Assembly (NCBI RefSeq): GCF_000003195.3
Contig: NC_012874.2
Span: 5,115,001 to 5,179,000, forward strand
DNA: 64,000 nt
Direction of reading: 5' to 3'
Source of the DNA: Sorghum bicolor
Taxonomy: Eukaryota; Streptophyta; Magnoliopsida; Poales; Poaceae
Positions within the stretch are counted from its first letter, which is position 1. The number at the start of each line of letters is the position of its first letter. Position numbers and translations under genes: made by a program. Positions 1-11,103 of the stretch are shown piece after piece. The notes under the pieces were generated by a model that saw only the letters and a list, made by a program, of their open reading frames with translations, did no database searches and was not told the DNA's origin.

Positions 1-1
1 C

Positions 2-838
2 GCGCGCCTGCTGGGCTACTGCGCCGCCGGCCGCGACCGCATCCTCGTCTACGAGCTCCTGGAGCGCGGAAGCCTCGACGCCTGGCTCCACGGCACCGAC
101 GCCGAGGACGGCGGCGGCACCGATTCGCTCCCCTGGTCCGCGCGGCTCCGCGTCGCGCGCGGCGCTGCCGCCGCGCTCGAGTTCCTCCACCACGGCCGGC
201 ACCCGCCCGTGCTCCACCGCGACGTCAAGTCCAGCAACGTCCTCCTCGGCGAAGGCTTCGAGGCCAAGCTCGCCGACTTCGGCCTCGCCAGGATTGTCAG
301 AGGAAGCCCTGCAAAATCGCACGTCAGCACGCAAGCCGCCGGAACCGCCGGGTAATACTAAATACACCTATATATATATATATATAAACAGTACATGAAC
401 AAATTTGTTTTATACAATGGAACAAATGCATGAGTAATGACAAATTTGCTTTCATAAAGATTGATTGGCCATGATGTTTGTGGGATACCAATCAGGTATG
501 TGGCGCCGGAGATATGGGACGGCGTGGGCGCAACTGCGAAGGCCGATGTGTACAGCTTTGGCGTGCTGTTGATTGAGATAGTAACAGGGCACCGGCCAAG
601 TTGGCCGATGAAGGCCAGCATGGGCGACAAGGAGGTGAATCTGGTGGACTGGGCAAGGGAGAAGATAGGTGCAGACGAGGCATCGGGGATCCTGGACCGC
701 CGGATGGGCATTGAAGCACAAGGGAAGGAGATGGAGGAGGCCAAGGCACTCTTGGAGATTGCGCGGAGGTGTATCGACAACGCTGCCAAGAACAGGCCCA
801 CCATGGAGGAGGCTGTGGCCATGCTCAGCAAGATTTGA
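2..838 (+). CDS. Receptor-like Ser/Thr kinase, 3' part (partial gene)
   Basis: This is the C-terminal kinase half of a plasma-membrane receptor-like kinase; the extracellular and membrane parts lie outside the window. Two exons are seen, <2-351 and 496-838. The GT-AG intron 352-495 interrupts a Gly codon, and joining across it gives GTAGYVAPE. The catalytic loop HRDVKSSNVLL starts at 215 (HRD at 215-223), DFG is at 275-283 and APE is at 503-511. Further kinase landmarks are DVYSFGVLL and, near the end, a CxxxxxxxRPTM-type motif. The stop is TGA at 836-838. The wording of the activation loop (SHVST then GT.GY) resembles leucine-rich repeat kinases of the EMS1/MSP1 type, but without the ectodomain the subfamily is inference. 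The first exon is very rich in G+C, as is common in grass genes. No frame damage is visible, so this looks like a working host gene. Confidence 0.9.
352..495 (+). other. Intron of the receptor kinase gene with a TA microsatellite
   Basis: The 144-bp intron begins GTAATA and ends ATCAG. A short TA repeat lies near 369-386. The exon on either side keeps one reading frame when the intron is removed. Confidence 0.85.
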
Positions 839-1067
839 GGATGTGGAAATTGAAATCAAGATCTTGATTGGTGCTCGAATAACTGTATGGTCATTGCGTA
901 GGATGTTCAGGCTTGAGAAGAAGCTGAACACAGAAAAAAAAGTGAACTGTTTGTGAGATGTCTTTGCTTGGTTTTTGCACAAAGGAAAGGGTACTGCTTG
1001 CAAAAGGCCAAGCTGTCCTGATGTGCTTAACAGAGGTTGCCACAAGGCATGGATATTTTTCTCCACA

Positions 1068-1073
1068 AATAAA
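1068..1073 (+). terminator. Candidate poly(A) signal of the receptor kinase gene
   Basis: An AATAAA hexamer lies about 230 bp after the stop codon, in AT-rich sequence suitable for a plant 3' UTR. Plant signals are loose, so this is a candidate only. Confidence 0.35.
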
Positions 1074-2613
1074 TCCACATAGTGCTGCAGAAGTTTGGAG
1101 ATAGCTAGATTAATGTACCACTCTGTTGATACTAAAGTTCAGATCTCTGGGACTTTCTCTTTTTGGGAATGAACACTTCTGCGCCGGTTGTCGTTAGTAT
1201 TGATAGGTATGTAATGATTACTCCATTCATTGCAAATGCGGACACGACACCTAAGACAAGCTTGTTCCTAAATCTGCACAATGACATAAGTAACAATTTG
1301 TTGCTATCTAACATTGCTGCTTTAGAAATACATTTCCTATAGCCTCTACAAGGCATGGGACATGGGTACATGCGCAAGATCGATCTTGCAGTGCACACTC
1401 GTTGAAGCCCAACATTCGGTTCGCCATTGTGCTTCATTAGAAAGGCCATATCTTATCTATCCTGGGGGCAATTCTGGTCAATGAGAACTTGGTGGAAAAC
1501 ATGTTTGTTAAGCTCTCAAACGGATCTAGTCCCACATTTTTTTGAAAAAAATCTAGTCCCACATGTTATTTACTTAGCTTGATTTCTTTTTTCCTGAAGC
1601 AGTAGTTGTTGACTTCACTGCTGATTTCTCTCTCTAGTCCTTACATATGAGAAAATAACATTACAGTTTTCATGTTACAAGCTAACTATACGTAGTTGTT
1701 GACTTCACTGTTGCTTTCTCTCTACCTTGTTTCGTAAACTATCAAGGGGGAGCACCATTGGAATAGTGTTTATGTATCATTAACAACCATGTTTTGGAAA
1801 ACTAGACAACTCGTACAACAGCCCCAACATAAGTCGACCTTGTGGCATATCCACCAATAAGAAAAAAACAACAACAAATGATCACAAGAGTGTACAGTGG
1901 CACAAGCAACAAAAACGCTAGTAAGAAGAGATAACTACAAGACCACAATGATAGGGAGGTGAATGAAGTGGTAGCATAATCATCATCAGCCAAACAGGCG
2001 TTTAGCAAGGCTTAGCCTTGTGCGGAGGACGACCATAGTTTGCTACGAGGCATAAAGTGGTCCTTCATTGATGCAGCTTCAAGAAGGAAGACATGCACAA
2101 AGTTGTCCCTTGTCTAGGCCAAGCATAGAGCTAACCTGAACTTTTGCCTAGAACCCTCGCAAGTGCTCTTACAAAATGAGGCAAAAAATGGCATTGTCAC
2201 CTTGTCCGGACTCAAGGGCTGACACCCCAATGCTGCCACCGCGCTTTCACCGCCACGACAAGCACAAACATGGTCGATACCATCTTACTATTGAGTCGGC
2301 GCTCTACCCTTCCTGATAGGAGGCATCAGAGGAGGTCCCACACACGTGGAGCCCCGCTGCTGGCTTGGCCATGGCCAAAGCACGTGCACCACACATGCTA
2401 TAGCACCTCACAGCCAAAAACTACTTATACGGCGCAGTTTTGAACGTGGAATGGGCCTGTATACGAGTACCACCTCTCTTACACATCTGTCCTTGCTTCG
2501 TGTAAAAGGGTTAACTCGGAGATGCTATGTTTGGAACGACAATACTTATGATTAAGTTGGGTCTCCCCTCTTAGACTTCCAAGCTGGTACTAAACCCAAC
2601 AACCATAACCATA

Positions 2614-3010
2614 AGTGTGCCACTTAGGCCATATGGCTAACATCACAACTACTGTAGTCTACTAATGGCTTGGGGTATTACAGTCACCCCTGGGTCCTTT
2701 CAGGGGGATGCCCTCGGCGACTCACCACATATATGTGGCTTATGTCCAGCACCGCACCTTGGTATACGCCTCTATGGGCACAAGAAAACAAGGGTTGATG
2801 CTCTGAATACCATCTGCAACAACCTACATCAAAAGAGCTCATATGGCCCAGCTTTGCACATCGAACAGGCCATGCATAGCACCCCATTTACACTTTCGCC
2901 CTCACTTCATATAAGAGGGTTAACCTAGAGGTGCTTTGTTAGTGTGCCACTTGGGCCATGTGGGCCAAATTCACGACTACTATAGGCTACTAATGGTCTT
3001 GTGTGTTACA
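2614..3010. repeat. Diverged direct duplication
   Basis: About 70 bp at 2614-2686, around GTGTGCCACTTAGGCC and CTACTAATGG, recurs at 2940-3010 with scattered changes. Upstream flanks (near 2500 and near 2910) are also related, with GGGTTAAC followed by GATGCTATGTT or GGTGCTTTGTT. This suggests a duplication of a few hundred bp about 330 bp apart. The parent repeat was not identified. Confidence 0.6.
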
Positions 3011-3046
3011 CACGCATATGAAGAAAAACACCATACTATTTCTAGA

Positions 3047-3216
3047 GCACCATATGTGTCATGATTTCAAGAAGATAGTAGTGGTTCAAGCTAAGGGGAT
3101 ACCTATGGTCACATAGCCCCACCACCAAGAAGCACCATCTGTGTCATGATTTCAAGAGGATAATAGTGGTTCAAGCTTAGGGGATGCCCACAATCACACA
3201 GCCCCGCCACCAACAA
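3047..3216. repeat. 85-bp tandem duplication
   Basis: Two adjacent 85-bp units, 3047-3131 and 3132-3216, both begin GCACCAT.TGTGTCATG and differ at roughly a dozen positions. No coding meaning is apparent. Confidence 0.8.
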
Positions 3217-3612
3217 GGCGTGGCCAAACCTTGTGGCCAGCCCCCTGCATAAGCACATGAAGAAGAGACACTGCACCACAAAGCAGCACCACCAAAGCAT
3301 GTGTCCGTGCCTTGTGTTGTGGAGCTCTATGATTGGGAGTCCTCTGGCTAGGGAGCTAGCCGCCCTTGGGGAGGTCTGCAATATTAGGAGTTGGAGAGAG
3401 ATGATGAGCGAGGCCCATAGGCAGGTAGCTAGCGGGTCTTTGCATCAGTGCCCTGCTACATGGGGGCACACAAGTAAATGTTCATTCTAGGGTAGAGTGT
3501 GGGGGATGGGTGATGGAATGTGTGGAAACCAGGCATCGATGGGTCGATGCACACCATCCTGTCGCCCCAGCCGCTGTGGTCGGGAAATGAGTGTAGGGGC
3601 TTCACTATTGGA

Positions 3613-4015
3613 ACCAGCGGCTTTGCCGAGTGTAATAACGCTCGTTAAAAACCACTTTCCCACTCGGCAAAGTCTTTGCCGAGTGTAACACTCGGCAAAA
3701 TCTTACTCGGCGAAGAAGGTTTGCCGAGTGCATACCTCGACACTCGGCAAAGTTTGCCGTCACGTTGTCTGCCGTCAACGCAAATTTTGCTGAGTGCTTG
3801 GCTCCACACTCGGCAATTTTATTTTTATTTTTTTCCCGAATACTTTGCCAAGTGCTTCCTTTGCACTCGGCAAAGTTTTGGCAGAGAATTCCAAAAATTT
3901 ATTTTGTATAAACTTTGCTGAGTGTCGTGGTTACAATACTCGGCAAAGTAATTTTGAATATTAAATCATGACAAAACTTTGCCGAGTGTCTTGGTCATGG
4001 CACTCAGCAAAGTCT
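3613..4015. repeat. Left subterminal repeats of CACTA-1 (TTTGCCGAGTG)
   Basis: The 11-mer TTTGCCGAGTG and its complement CACTCGGCAAA recur about a dozen times with variants. In En/Spm elements such subterminal repeats are the binding sites for the element's regulatory protein (TNPA type). The role here is by analogy. Confidence 0.9.
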
Positions 4016-4388
4016 CCGAAATTTGCTATTTTTTTACATTCCATTGCAACAGAATATATATACATATTTCATCAATCCATCAAAAATCCATTAAAGCTGA
4101 ACATCACAAGTTCGATATTACAAGTCCCGCACAAATGCATCAAAGTTCAACATGGTTAGTGTGACCATCACAAATGCATCAAAGTTTAACATGACAAGTC
4201 TATTATTAAAAGGTCAACATAGCTACGGTGGCAAAGACTCAAAGGGTGGCCTCCTAGACGTCGGTGAAGGATTGACGGGATCAACCGCCGGTGATGTCTG
4301 ATGAGTGTTTGAACCCACCAACGGAGGCTGCACAAAATAGAGAAGATGGCATGCGTTAGACTCAACCAAAATTGAAAATTTTGGCAGT

Positions 4389-4512
4389 ACCTCCCCTGTA
4401 CGGGGAGGGGAGGTTTCCAACCTGCAAGAAAATAACGGCTCGAAGGCCAACAATACCAACGGCACGATGGCCAAAAATCACAACGGCACGAAGGCCAGCT
4501 ATCCCAATGGCA
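4389..4512 (-). repeat. Intronic hairpin and 24-bp minisatellite of CACTA-1
   Basis: A short inverted repeat (ACCTCCCC, then GGGGAGG) at 4389-4408 is followed by four 24-bp units built on GGCACGAAGGCCAA between about 4435 and 4520. On the gene strand the units lie between a GTGAGT donor and a TGCAG acceptor, so they are probably intronic. The same arrangement is found in CACTA-2 at 10950-11082. Confidence 0.75.
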
Positions 4513-7500
4513 CGAAGGCCAATATAATTCAACTTTCATACTCACAGGAGTGCAGCGTGCAGCCGCTGGCACAACTTGTCCTTGCCCGATGGTTTGAATG
4601 AGCTGGGTCACCAAAGCGGTCAGCTGCGCCACCAGAGTGGTCAGCTGCCGTGCTGAGCGGTCAACTGTGCGTGCGACTCCTTTGTTTCTAACAGCTCGGC
4701 CTGCAGTGTTTCAATCACATGTGTCATAGTGTACAAATTTTATTAATAGAGAAGAGTTACAGGCCCCTAGACACAGGTACATGTGTTATTAGCACAAGTA
4801 TGACAATTTTAATAGAATCTGTACATGTACATGTACTTCAGATTTTTTCCCACTCCATTCAGTTCTGCACTATTTCAGTACAATCAGTAATAGATAATCA
4901 GCAATAGACAAATGTACGCTGCTGCCAAGACAAATGTACACTCTAATACAAGCAGCCATAGGCACAAGTACAATCAGCAATAGACATGTAGCAACACTGA
5001 TACGTTGCTGCCAAGACAAATATAGCTGTCTGCTCCCCACCCACATTGGTATTTTTAATTAAGATGGCTTCCATGGAGTAGTACAAGCCATACTTCAGTA
5101 TTCCTCTTCTCTACAAGGTGGATATGTTTGGTTCAGGCAAAAAGGATGTTGCAAAGGGTAGTAATTTTCTTTTATTGGTAGCATTCCTAAATTTCAGCTT
5201 ATTTCATTAACCCACTGATTCACTCCTTGGTTTTTTCCTAGGCTTTCAATTGAATATATTTCTAAATCTAGGAGAAAGCTAGCTGCACATCAATAGATTG
5301 TTCAGTTTGAGTGTGATGAAGTTCCTTCCTGGACCTCTGAATTGTCTCTATGATCAATGTGTGTAAAGTTCAATGTACAACGAGTGTGACCGGAATTACC
5401 GTAAGTTCGTCGACCCGAGACAGTGTTGCAGTTGGCCGTGCACGTATGGGAAGGCTATTGCTGGTGCTCCGTGCCCTCACGTCAGAGAGAGACAGTGCAG
5501 AGGCGGAGGAGTAAGCGCTGTCTGCAATCCACAACCGCCCATGCTGCCTGGCTTACCCACGCCTCACGATCACCTCAGTCTCAAGGGGATGAGTGCGCAG
5601 ATCAACGTCTGGGCCATGCAGCGCCCTCACCGACTCCGTGTACTCCATGACTTTAGCGTGGATGGTCGAATCGAAGTATGCCTGGGCAGGGCCATCCGGG
5701 TTGAAGGTGACACCGGATTTCACCGAGCCCATGTGGGACACGACCCATGCCCCAAACTACGACACCGGCACATCTGGCTGTGCGGCCTCCTGCGAGAAAG
5801 GCGGCAACATGATTAGAAATCGGGCAGAAATGAGCGTTAGAATAGATAAATGACATCACCTACAAGTGCTCGCTTGAAATTGGGGAGGTTGCGGCTGCCG
5901 CACTACAAGAATTCTGGGCTTCTGTGACAATTAGATTATAACGAATATAGCCTGTTTCCTGTCACTGCTTGCCTGCAGTGACGAAGTAACTGTCGTCACA
6001 GAAGGTGGGTCACTAACAACCTTTGGTCACTGATATTGTGACGATAGTTCTCATGTCATTGATGCAATGACGAGACTAAATCGTCATAACAAATTGAACA
6101 GAATAACACCACATATATGATGACATGACACATGTAACATGTCAGATGACATGGCTAATGACGTGGCAAAAAACATTTGGCCCATTAGGAATGGGCTTTT
6201 TTCATTAATTAGGGCCAACCTAGTTGGCCCACTTGTTGTGCAAAACTTCTTGGCCCAGTTATAAATTGACATTTTCCTTTAAGCCCAATTTTGTTACAAT
6301 CCAAGCTGGGCTGGCCCATTTAGAAAATAGTCACAAACAATATAATAACAATTACTAATTACACAATAATGACCTTACATAATTGGTGCTCCAAACATAA
6401 CATTTCATATATGTATCATAAATGGGCATACAAAATGGCTCCATAAACTAACATACAGTACTAGCTATATTTTTTCACTAAACAAGTTAATTTGTTCCAG
6501 CTATTTATGTGGCCACCCTGCAGCAAGGAAGGCAGCTTGCAGCCGCTGCACACGTTTCTGTGGCTACCCTGCACCACTGAAGACAACTTGCAGTCGCTGC
6601 ATACCAACTGGTTACTCATGCCTGCAATTAGTAAACACCAATGTGATACAGGTGAGTGGTGATGCAGCTAGTAGACATGTAATACGAAGTGTAGAACTTA
6701 TAATATGATACTGGTTATGCAGTCAAGTGCTAAAAGGCAATTCATAGCTTTCACTAAAACTGTTATCTAGATAGTATATGATTTCCCCCTACTAGCTGCC
6801 ATGGTATAGGTGGATGACTTTTCAGTTTACGAAAAAAAGCATGCAGAATATTTTAAAGAAGCATGGAGACGCATATACTTGGTGCCCGGGATCAAGTAAC
6901 ATATATATGAAGATGTCATTTATCTTGGGGTAAAATCAAAGCACATTAGTTAGAAAAAATTTCAGAAAGCAGTAGGTACAATGCTGAAATAATGTGACAT
7001 AGTACATCAGATTTGATCATTACTATCTGAACCCTGAATTGCAACAAATTCAGATGGTGAAACAATTAATAAATGTACATGTATATACAATAGGCATCGA
7101 TATATGTTTTCCTCTACAGAATGACCATACAACAGAAAATCAAGTCATTCTTCTAGTCATGAAACAACCAAAAAAACTAAATGAAAATTGTTTTTACTAA
7201 CCTATCTACAATTCAAGATGCAGCATATATCCTTCTCGTGTAAAAGCAGTAGCTTTAGTGTTGCAATTTTAACACATAAATTCAGTTTATAATAGTATTT
7301 AAATTTCTAAAACAGTAGCTTTCAAGGAAAAGCTTGCGGACAGTTCAATCCATGGTGTTAGCTTGTTTCTCACTTACAGGGCAGTAGTGTCTACTACGAT
7401 AGCGATTATCCTTTGGCTATCTAAACACTATCACCAATTTTACTGTTTGCAACTGTATATACATGTTATCTTGTCGACATAACATTAAAAAGTATAACAA

Positions 7501-7599
7501 AGGGTCACTGCTAATCTGCGGCCACACCACTTTCCATGGTGTGCAAGTTCGAAAAATGCATACCTAGTCCAAATGGCTTGCAGAAATGAATGGGAGCCC

Positions 7600-8230
7600 T
7601 TCAGTTGCAGTTACTGATTGTGCTGGTGTTGCAGATGAAGTCGAAGACTAGACCACAGTGCCATGGCGAAGCGTGCAGATAATCTTCGCGTCCATTGGGG
7701 CAGCATCCGCACGCCGGCGACCGGCAGCATTGGGCCCTCAAAGCCATGAATGCGCCGCGGATCTCGCCGGAGCCATTGATGGTGATGCCCTTGAGGATGA
7801 ACTTCCTAGCACAGATCAGGTATTCTCTCGCGTGGATCTGGGCTGTGCTCGCTGGTGCCACCTCATCACAGCTGGATCCGTCTTCCAGGACCTACAATAC
7901 CATTAACGAAGGAGCCGTCAGCGCCACAAGCATCATTATGTCACCATCGATGGTGTGGACGAGGCTTGGATTGGTGAGCCCTCACGCCACCCTAGCCGAG
8001 CCACCGACCCTTCACGCCCTAAGCGAAATGGCCATGCTGCTGCTTCGTGGCCTTGGGCGGGTGGCTGCGTCAAGGAGGCCGGACGCTCTACTACTCCGAT
8101 GCGCTGCCAACCATGGCCACCTCGCTCTCCTCCCTCACTGCTGGGAACAGGAGATAGGGTGCGGCTCAGAGTGGCAGATGGGGTGCGAGGGCTGCGGAAA
8201 GGGAATTGTGGCTAGGATTTCGATAGCCTA
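7600..8230. other. G+C-rich exon-like stretch inside CACTA-4
   Basis: This 0.6-kb stretch contrasts sharply with the AT-rich flanks, and it has open frames on both strands. None resembles a protein family I recognise. It has the look of captured gene pieces as in Pack-CACTA elements, but that is inference from composition alone. Confidence 0.35.
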
Positions 8231-8499
8231 GTATATATTAGGCGTGGGCGTATTTCTATCCATCCGATCGTAAATCAATGGCCATAAAACCATGGGCCGA
8301 ACAGGCCATTACTGAAGGGCAGTTGGGCTATTGGGCTCAACACCTAATTTTTATATTTTTTTCTTCCTTTTTAGCTGTAGGCGGAGGTGCACGCTGGGAT
8401 TCCAAACTTTGGTGTGCGCGGGGTTCTAAATTTTGGTATGCGCGGGAACTAATTTGGGGTTGGCTGCATACAAAATTTTTATAGTATCATAAGTGACCT

Positions 8500-9130
8500 T
8501 AAATGAATGTAAATTAAAAAAAAATTAACTACAAAGTTTTGTAACTTTTCGAGATCTACAACTTTTATTTTTTTTGGTTTCTCCATCCGAGGTCATCTGG
8601 AAACTTCAAATTTCAAATTTTTGAAAATTAAAATATAATTTTCCTTGACAAGATGATCTCAAATGAAAAAGTTATCAACTATAAAAATCTATAACTTTTC
8701 CATATCTACAACTGTCATTTTGGTTGTTTCTTCATCTAAGGTCGTTTGAAAAAATTGAATTCCAAATTTAAGAAATTCAAACGTAGTTTTTCTTAACAAT
8801 ATGATGTCATATTAAAAAGTTTTCAACTTTGAAGTTTTATAACTTTTCTTGATCTACAACTTTTATTTTAGTCATTTGGTCATCTGACATAGTAGTAGTA
8901 ATATTATTCACAAATTTTACATATCCCTCTTGTAGTTTCATAAACAATAAGAGATACAGATATAAATTTTGTGAGCAACGTTACTATCAATTTGTCTGAT
9001 GAAGAAATGACCAAAATAAAAGTTGTAGATCTTGTTGAGTTCTACAACTTTTATGTTCATGATTTTTTTCAACTAAAATCATTTATTCGTTCAAAATGAC
9101 GTTTGAAGTTATCAATTTTTGAAATTCAAA
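8500..9130. repeat. Diverged AT-rich tandem repeats in CACTA-4
   Basis: Units of roughly 150-170 bp recur, each with TATAACTTTTC, GATCTACAACTTTTAT and TCATCT blocks. The reverse complement of the same text is found in CACTA-3 near 13320-13560. A small hairpin built on AAAAGTTGTAGATC and its complement lies near 9018-9055. Confidence 0.65.
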
Positions 9131-10119
9131 ATTCAGATACATTGGTCGCAGTACACAATTGATCGATAAAATAGAATGATCCGATATAGCAACAATAATC
9201 AATTGTTGCAGTGGTTATTAGAGTTCTTTATTTAGAACCACTCGTGCCTAGCTCGAACTTCATACTCAGCAATTTCTCATTGTTTTAACACTGCAATTTT
9301 TCTTTTTTTTACATCAGTCACTTGTTCTAGTCTAGTGGGTTAGTGCTCCCTACGCCAGTACTGAATAGGATACAAGAAGTAAAAACCATCCAACAATCGC
9401 TTGTTCTAGTGGTTAGTGTTCCCTGTTTCATTTCCAAGGTGCCAAATTTGTGACGATGTTTATGACAGAGACACAACTTGGTCATAAACAGTTATCATCC
9501 AGTCGTCATAAACAACCTCTGTTTGTGACAAATAGGTGTTCTGTCATCTGGCATTCGTCACAGAAGCCCAGATTTCTTGTAGTGGCCTTGGTGGTGAGTT
9601 CGACCGGCCCTCAGTGCTCGCTTCCGCTTGCCGAGCTCTTGCTTTTCGATGTGCGCCGGGTCAAGGAACCTGTCCATGATCCTCGCCCATGCCGATCTAT
9701 ATACGACATGCACCAGCCAGGCGGCACCTACACATCATCAATTGTTTGACGTAGAAGAAAGATCAATTCTGGACCTGCAAACTCTCAAAACGAATCAATT
9801 TTATTCAAGTACCTGAAGGTACTGCTCTCGGGTCAGCTTTACCTTTCTTGGACCGGCCTTCTTGAGGGGCTCTTTCTCGATGGACCTGTAGTAGTCGACG
9901 TGGGCCTGGAGTTTTGCCTTGTGAATCATGTCACCGATGTACTTCTGACACGCTCTGTGTGCTGTCTGATCCGCAAGGTTCTCTCGACCTGGTTCGGCCT
10001 TGAAGTAACTCTATGCGCAAACACAATGTATTCGTGCATTATTTCAATAAAAGACTTAACCAATTGAGATGCATTAACCTTTATTGTGAGACACTTACCC
10101 AAAAGTCACTACAGGAATT

Positions 10120-10570
10120 CGCGGGTTTGCCGACAGCTGAAAGCTGTCGGCGAAGCCCCTTTTACAGTCGGCGAACAGTTTGCCGACAGGATTTCTCTAT
10201 TCCTGTCGGCAAACCCCTATCGGAAAAAATCCTGTCGGCAAACAGGACTTTGCCGACAGGAATTAGGGCGCAGTCGGCGTCCTTTCGCCGACAGCCACGT
10301 GGTCTGTCGGCGAAGGAACAGCGCCGTCAACTCGGTTGCCGTTCGCTTCGCCGACAGCCAGGGATGTCGGCGAACCCTCATTTTGCCGACAACCAGGGCT
10401 GTTGGCAAAATGAGGGTTGCCGACAGCCAGGCCAACATAGCTGTCGGCAAACTCCAATTTTTTGCCGATAGCCAGGTAAACAAGGCTATCGGCAAAGTAC
10501 CTACCAAGGCTGTCGGCAAAAAATACACAGCTTTGCCGACAGCTATGGTCAAAGCTGTCGGCAAAGCTGG
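10120..10570. repeat. Subterminal repeats of CACTA-2 (GCCGACAG)
   Basis: About twenty copies of GCCGACAG or CTGTCGGC, often in inverted pairs, lie next to the left terminal repeat. They differ from the CACTA-1 motif, so this is a different family. Confidence 0.9.
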
Positions 10571-10949
10571 GATTTTTTTTTGCTGTTTCATTGCATTCGA
10601 ATCACATTTATAGCATATATATATACCACAGATCACGTTTATAATAACAATATAGCATATAAACCGCATTTCATCATCGGATTCGATCTCAACATGAATC
10701 CACACATGAACATCATCAAATCCATCGATACATGTCCGAAATACACATAACGTCGCGTAACAAGTGCATACATGTCCAACATACATGTCCAACAAGTCCT
10801 ACAAGTCCAACATGAGGGCAAAAGGGTCTAACATGCGTCCTAGTCGAGAAGATGGAGGCAAAGGTACTTTGCTCGTCACCGAGTACCCCCCACAGGTCCT
10901 CCTACAAAAGGAGAGAAAAAGATTAGTATCCACTCAAAAATTCGGCAGC

Positions 10950-11082
10950 ACCTCCCCTGCACGGGGAGGTTCCAAGACCTGCAAAAAACATGGCACGAAG
11001 GCCAACAACGACCACGGCACGAAGGCCGATAACCACAGCGACACGAAGGCCGACAACCATCGCGGCACGAAGGCCAACAAGT
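10950..11082 (-). repeat. Intronic hairpin and 24-bp minisatellite of CACTA-2
   Basis: A perfect 8-bp stem (ACCTCCCC at 10950-10957 and GGGGAGGT at 10963-10970, 5-nt loop) is followed by four 24-bp units on GGCACGAAGGCCAA at about 10987-11080. The organisation matches that in CACTA-1 at 4389-4512. Confidence 0.8.
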
Positions 11083-11103
11083 AGTTAAGGGAGGCAAACG
11101 TAC

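Larger units (their letters stand above)
1100..3599. other. Intergenic sequence, no gene recognised
   Basis: No reading frame here looks like a protein. Short direct repeats are visible: a roughly 35-bp stretch with TTGTTGACTTCACTG occurs near 1601 and again near 1694. A longer diverged pair and an 85-bp tandem pair are listed separately. The material looks like old unclassified repeat DNA. Confidence 0.6.
5900..9584. mobile_element. CACTA-4: 3.7-kb non-autonomous CACTA inserted in the CACTA-1 gene
   Basis: The ends are CACTACAAGAATTCTGGGCTTCTGTGAC and its near-perfect complement, with GTGACGA-like subterminal repeats. The flanking duplication is GCC (5897-5899 and 9585-9587), with one extra G at 5900 before the left CACTA. 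Removing the element rejoins the CACTA-1 exon at THHQG and SRNL in frame, which confirms the target site. No transposase is seen inside. A G+C-rich stretch at about 7600-8230 may be captured host sequence. 8500-9130 is AT-rich and internally repetitive. Confidence 0.92.

Noticed and set aside
1132..2008. Minus-strand open frames of 68-105 codons downstream of the kinase
   Set aside because: There is no family resemblance, no splice context and no conservation signal in the window.
3613..4015. Regularly recurring short repeats that could suggest a CRISPR array
   Set aside because: The spacing is irregular, both orientations occur, and the repeats sit next to a CACTA terminal repeat. They are transposon subterminal repeats in a plant genome.
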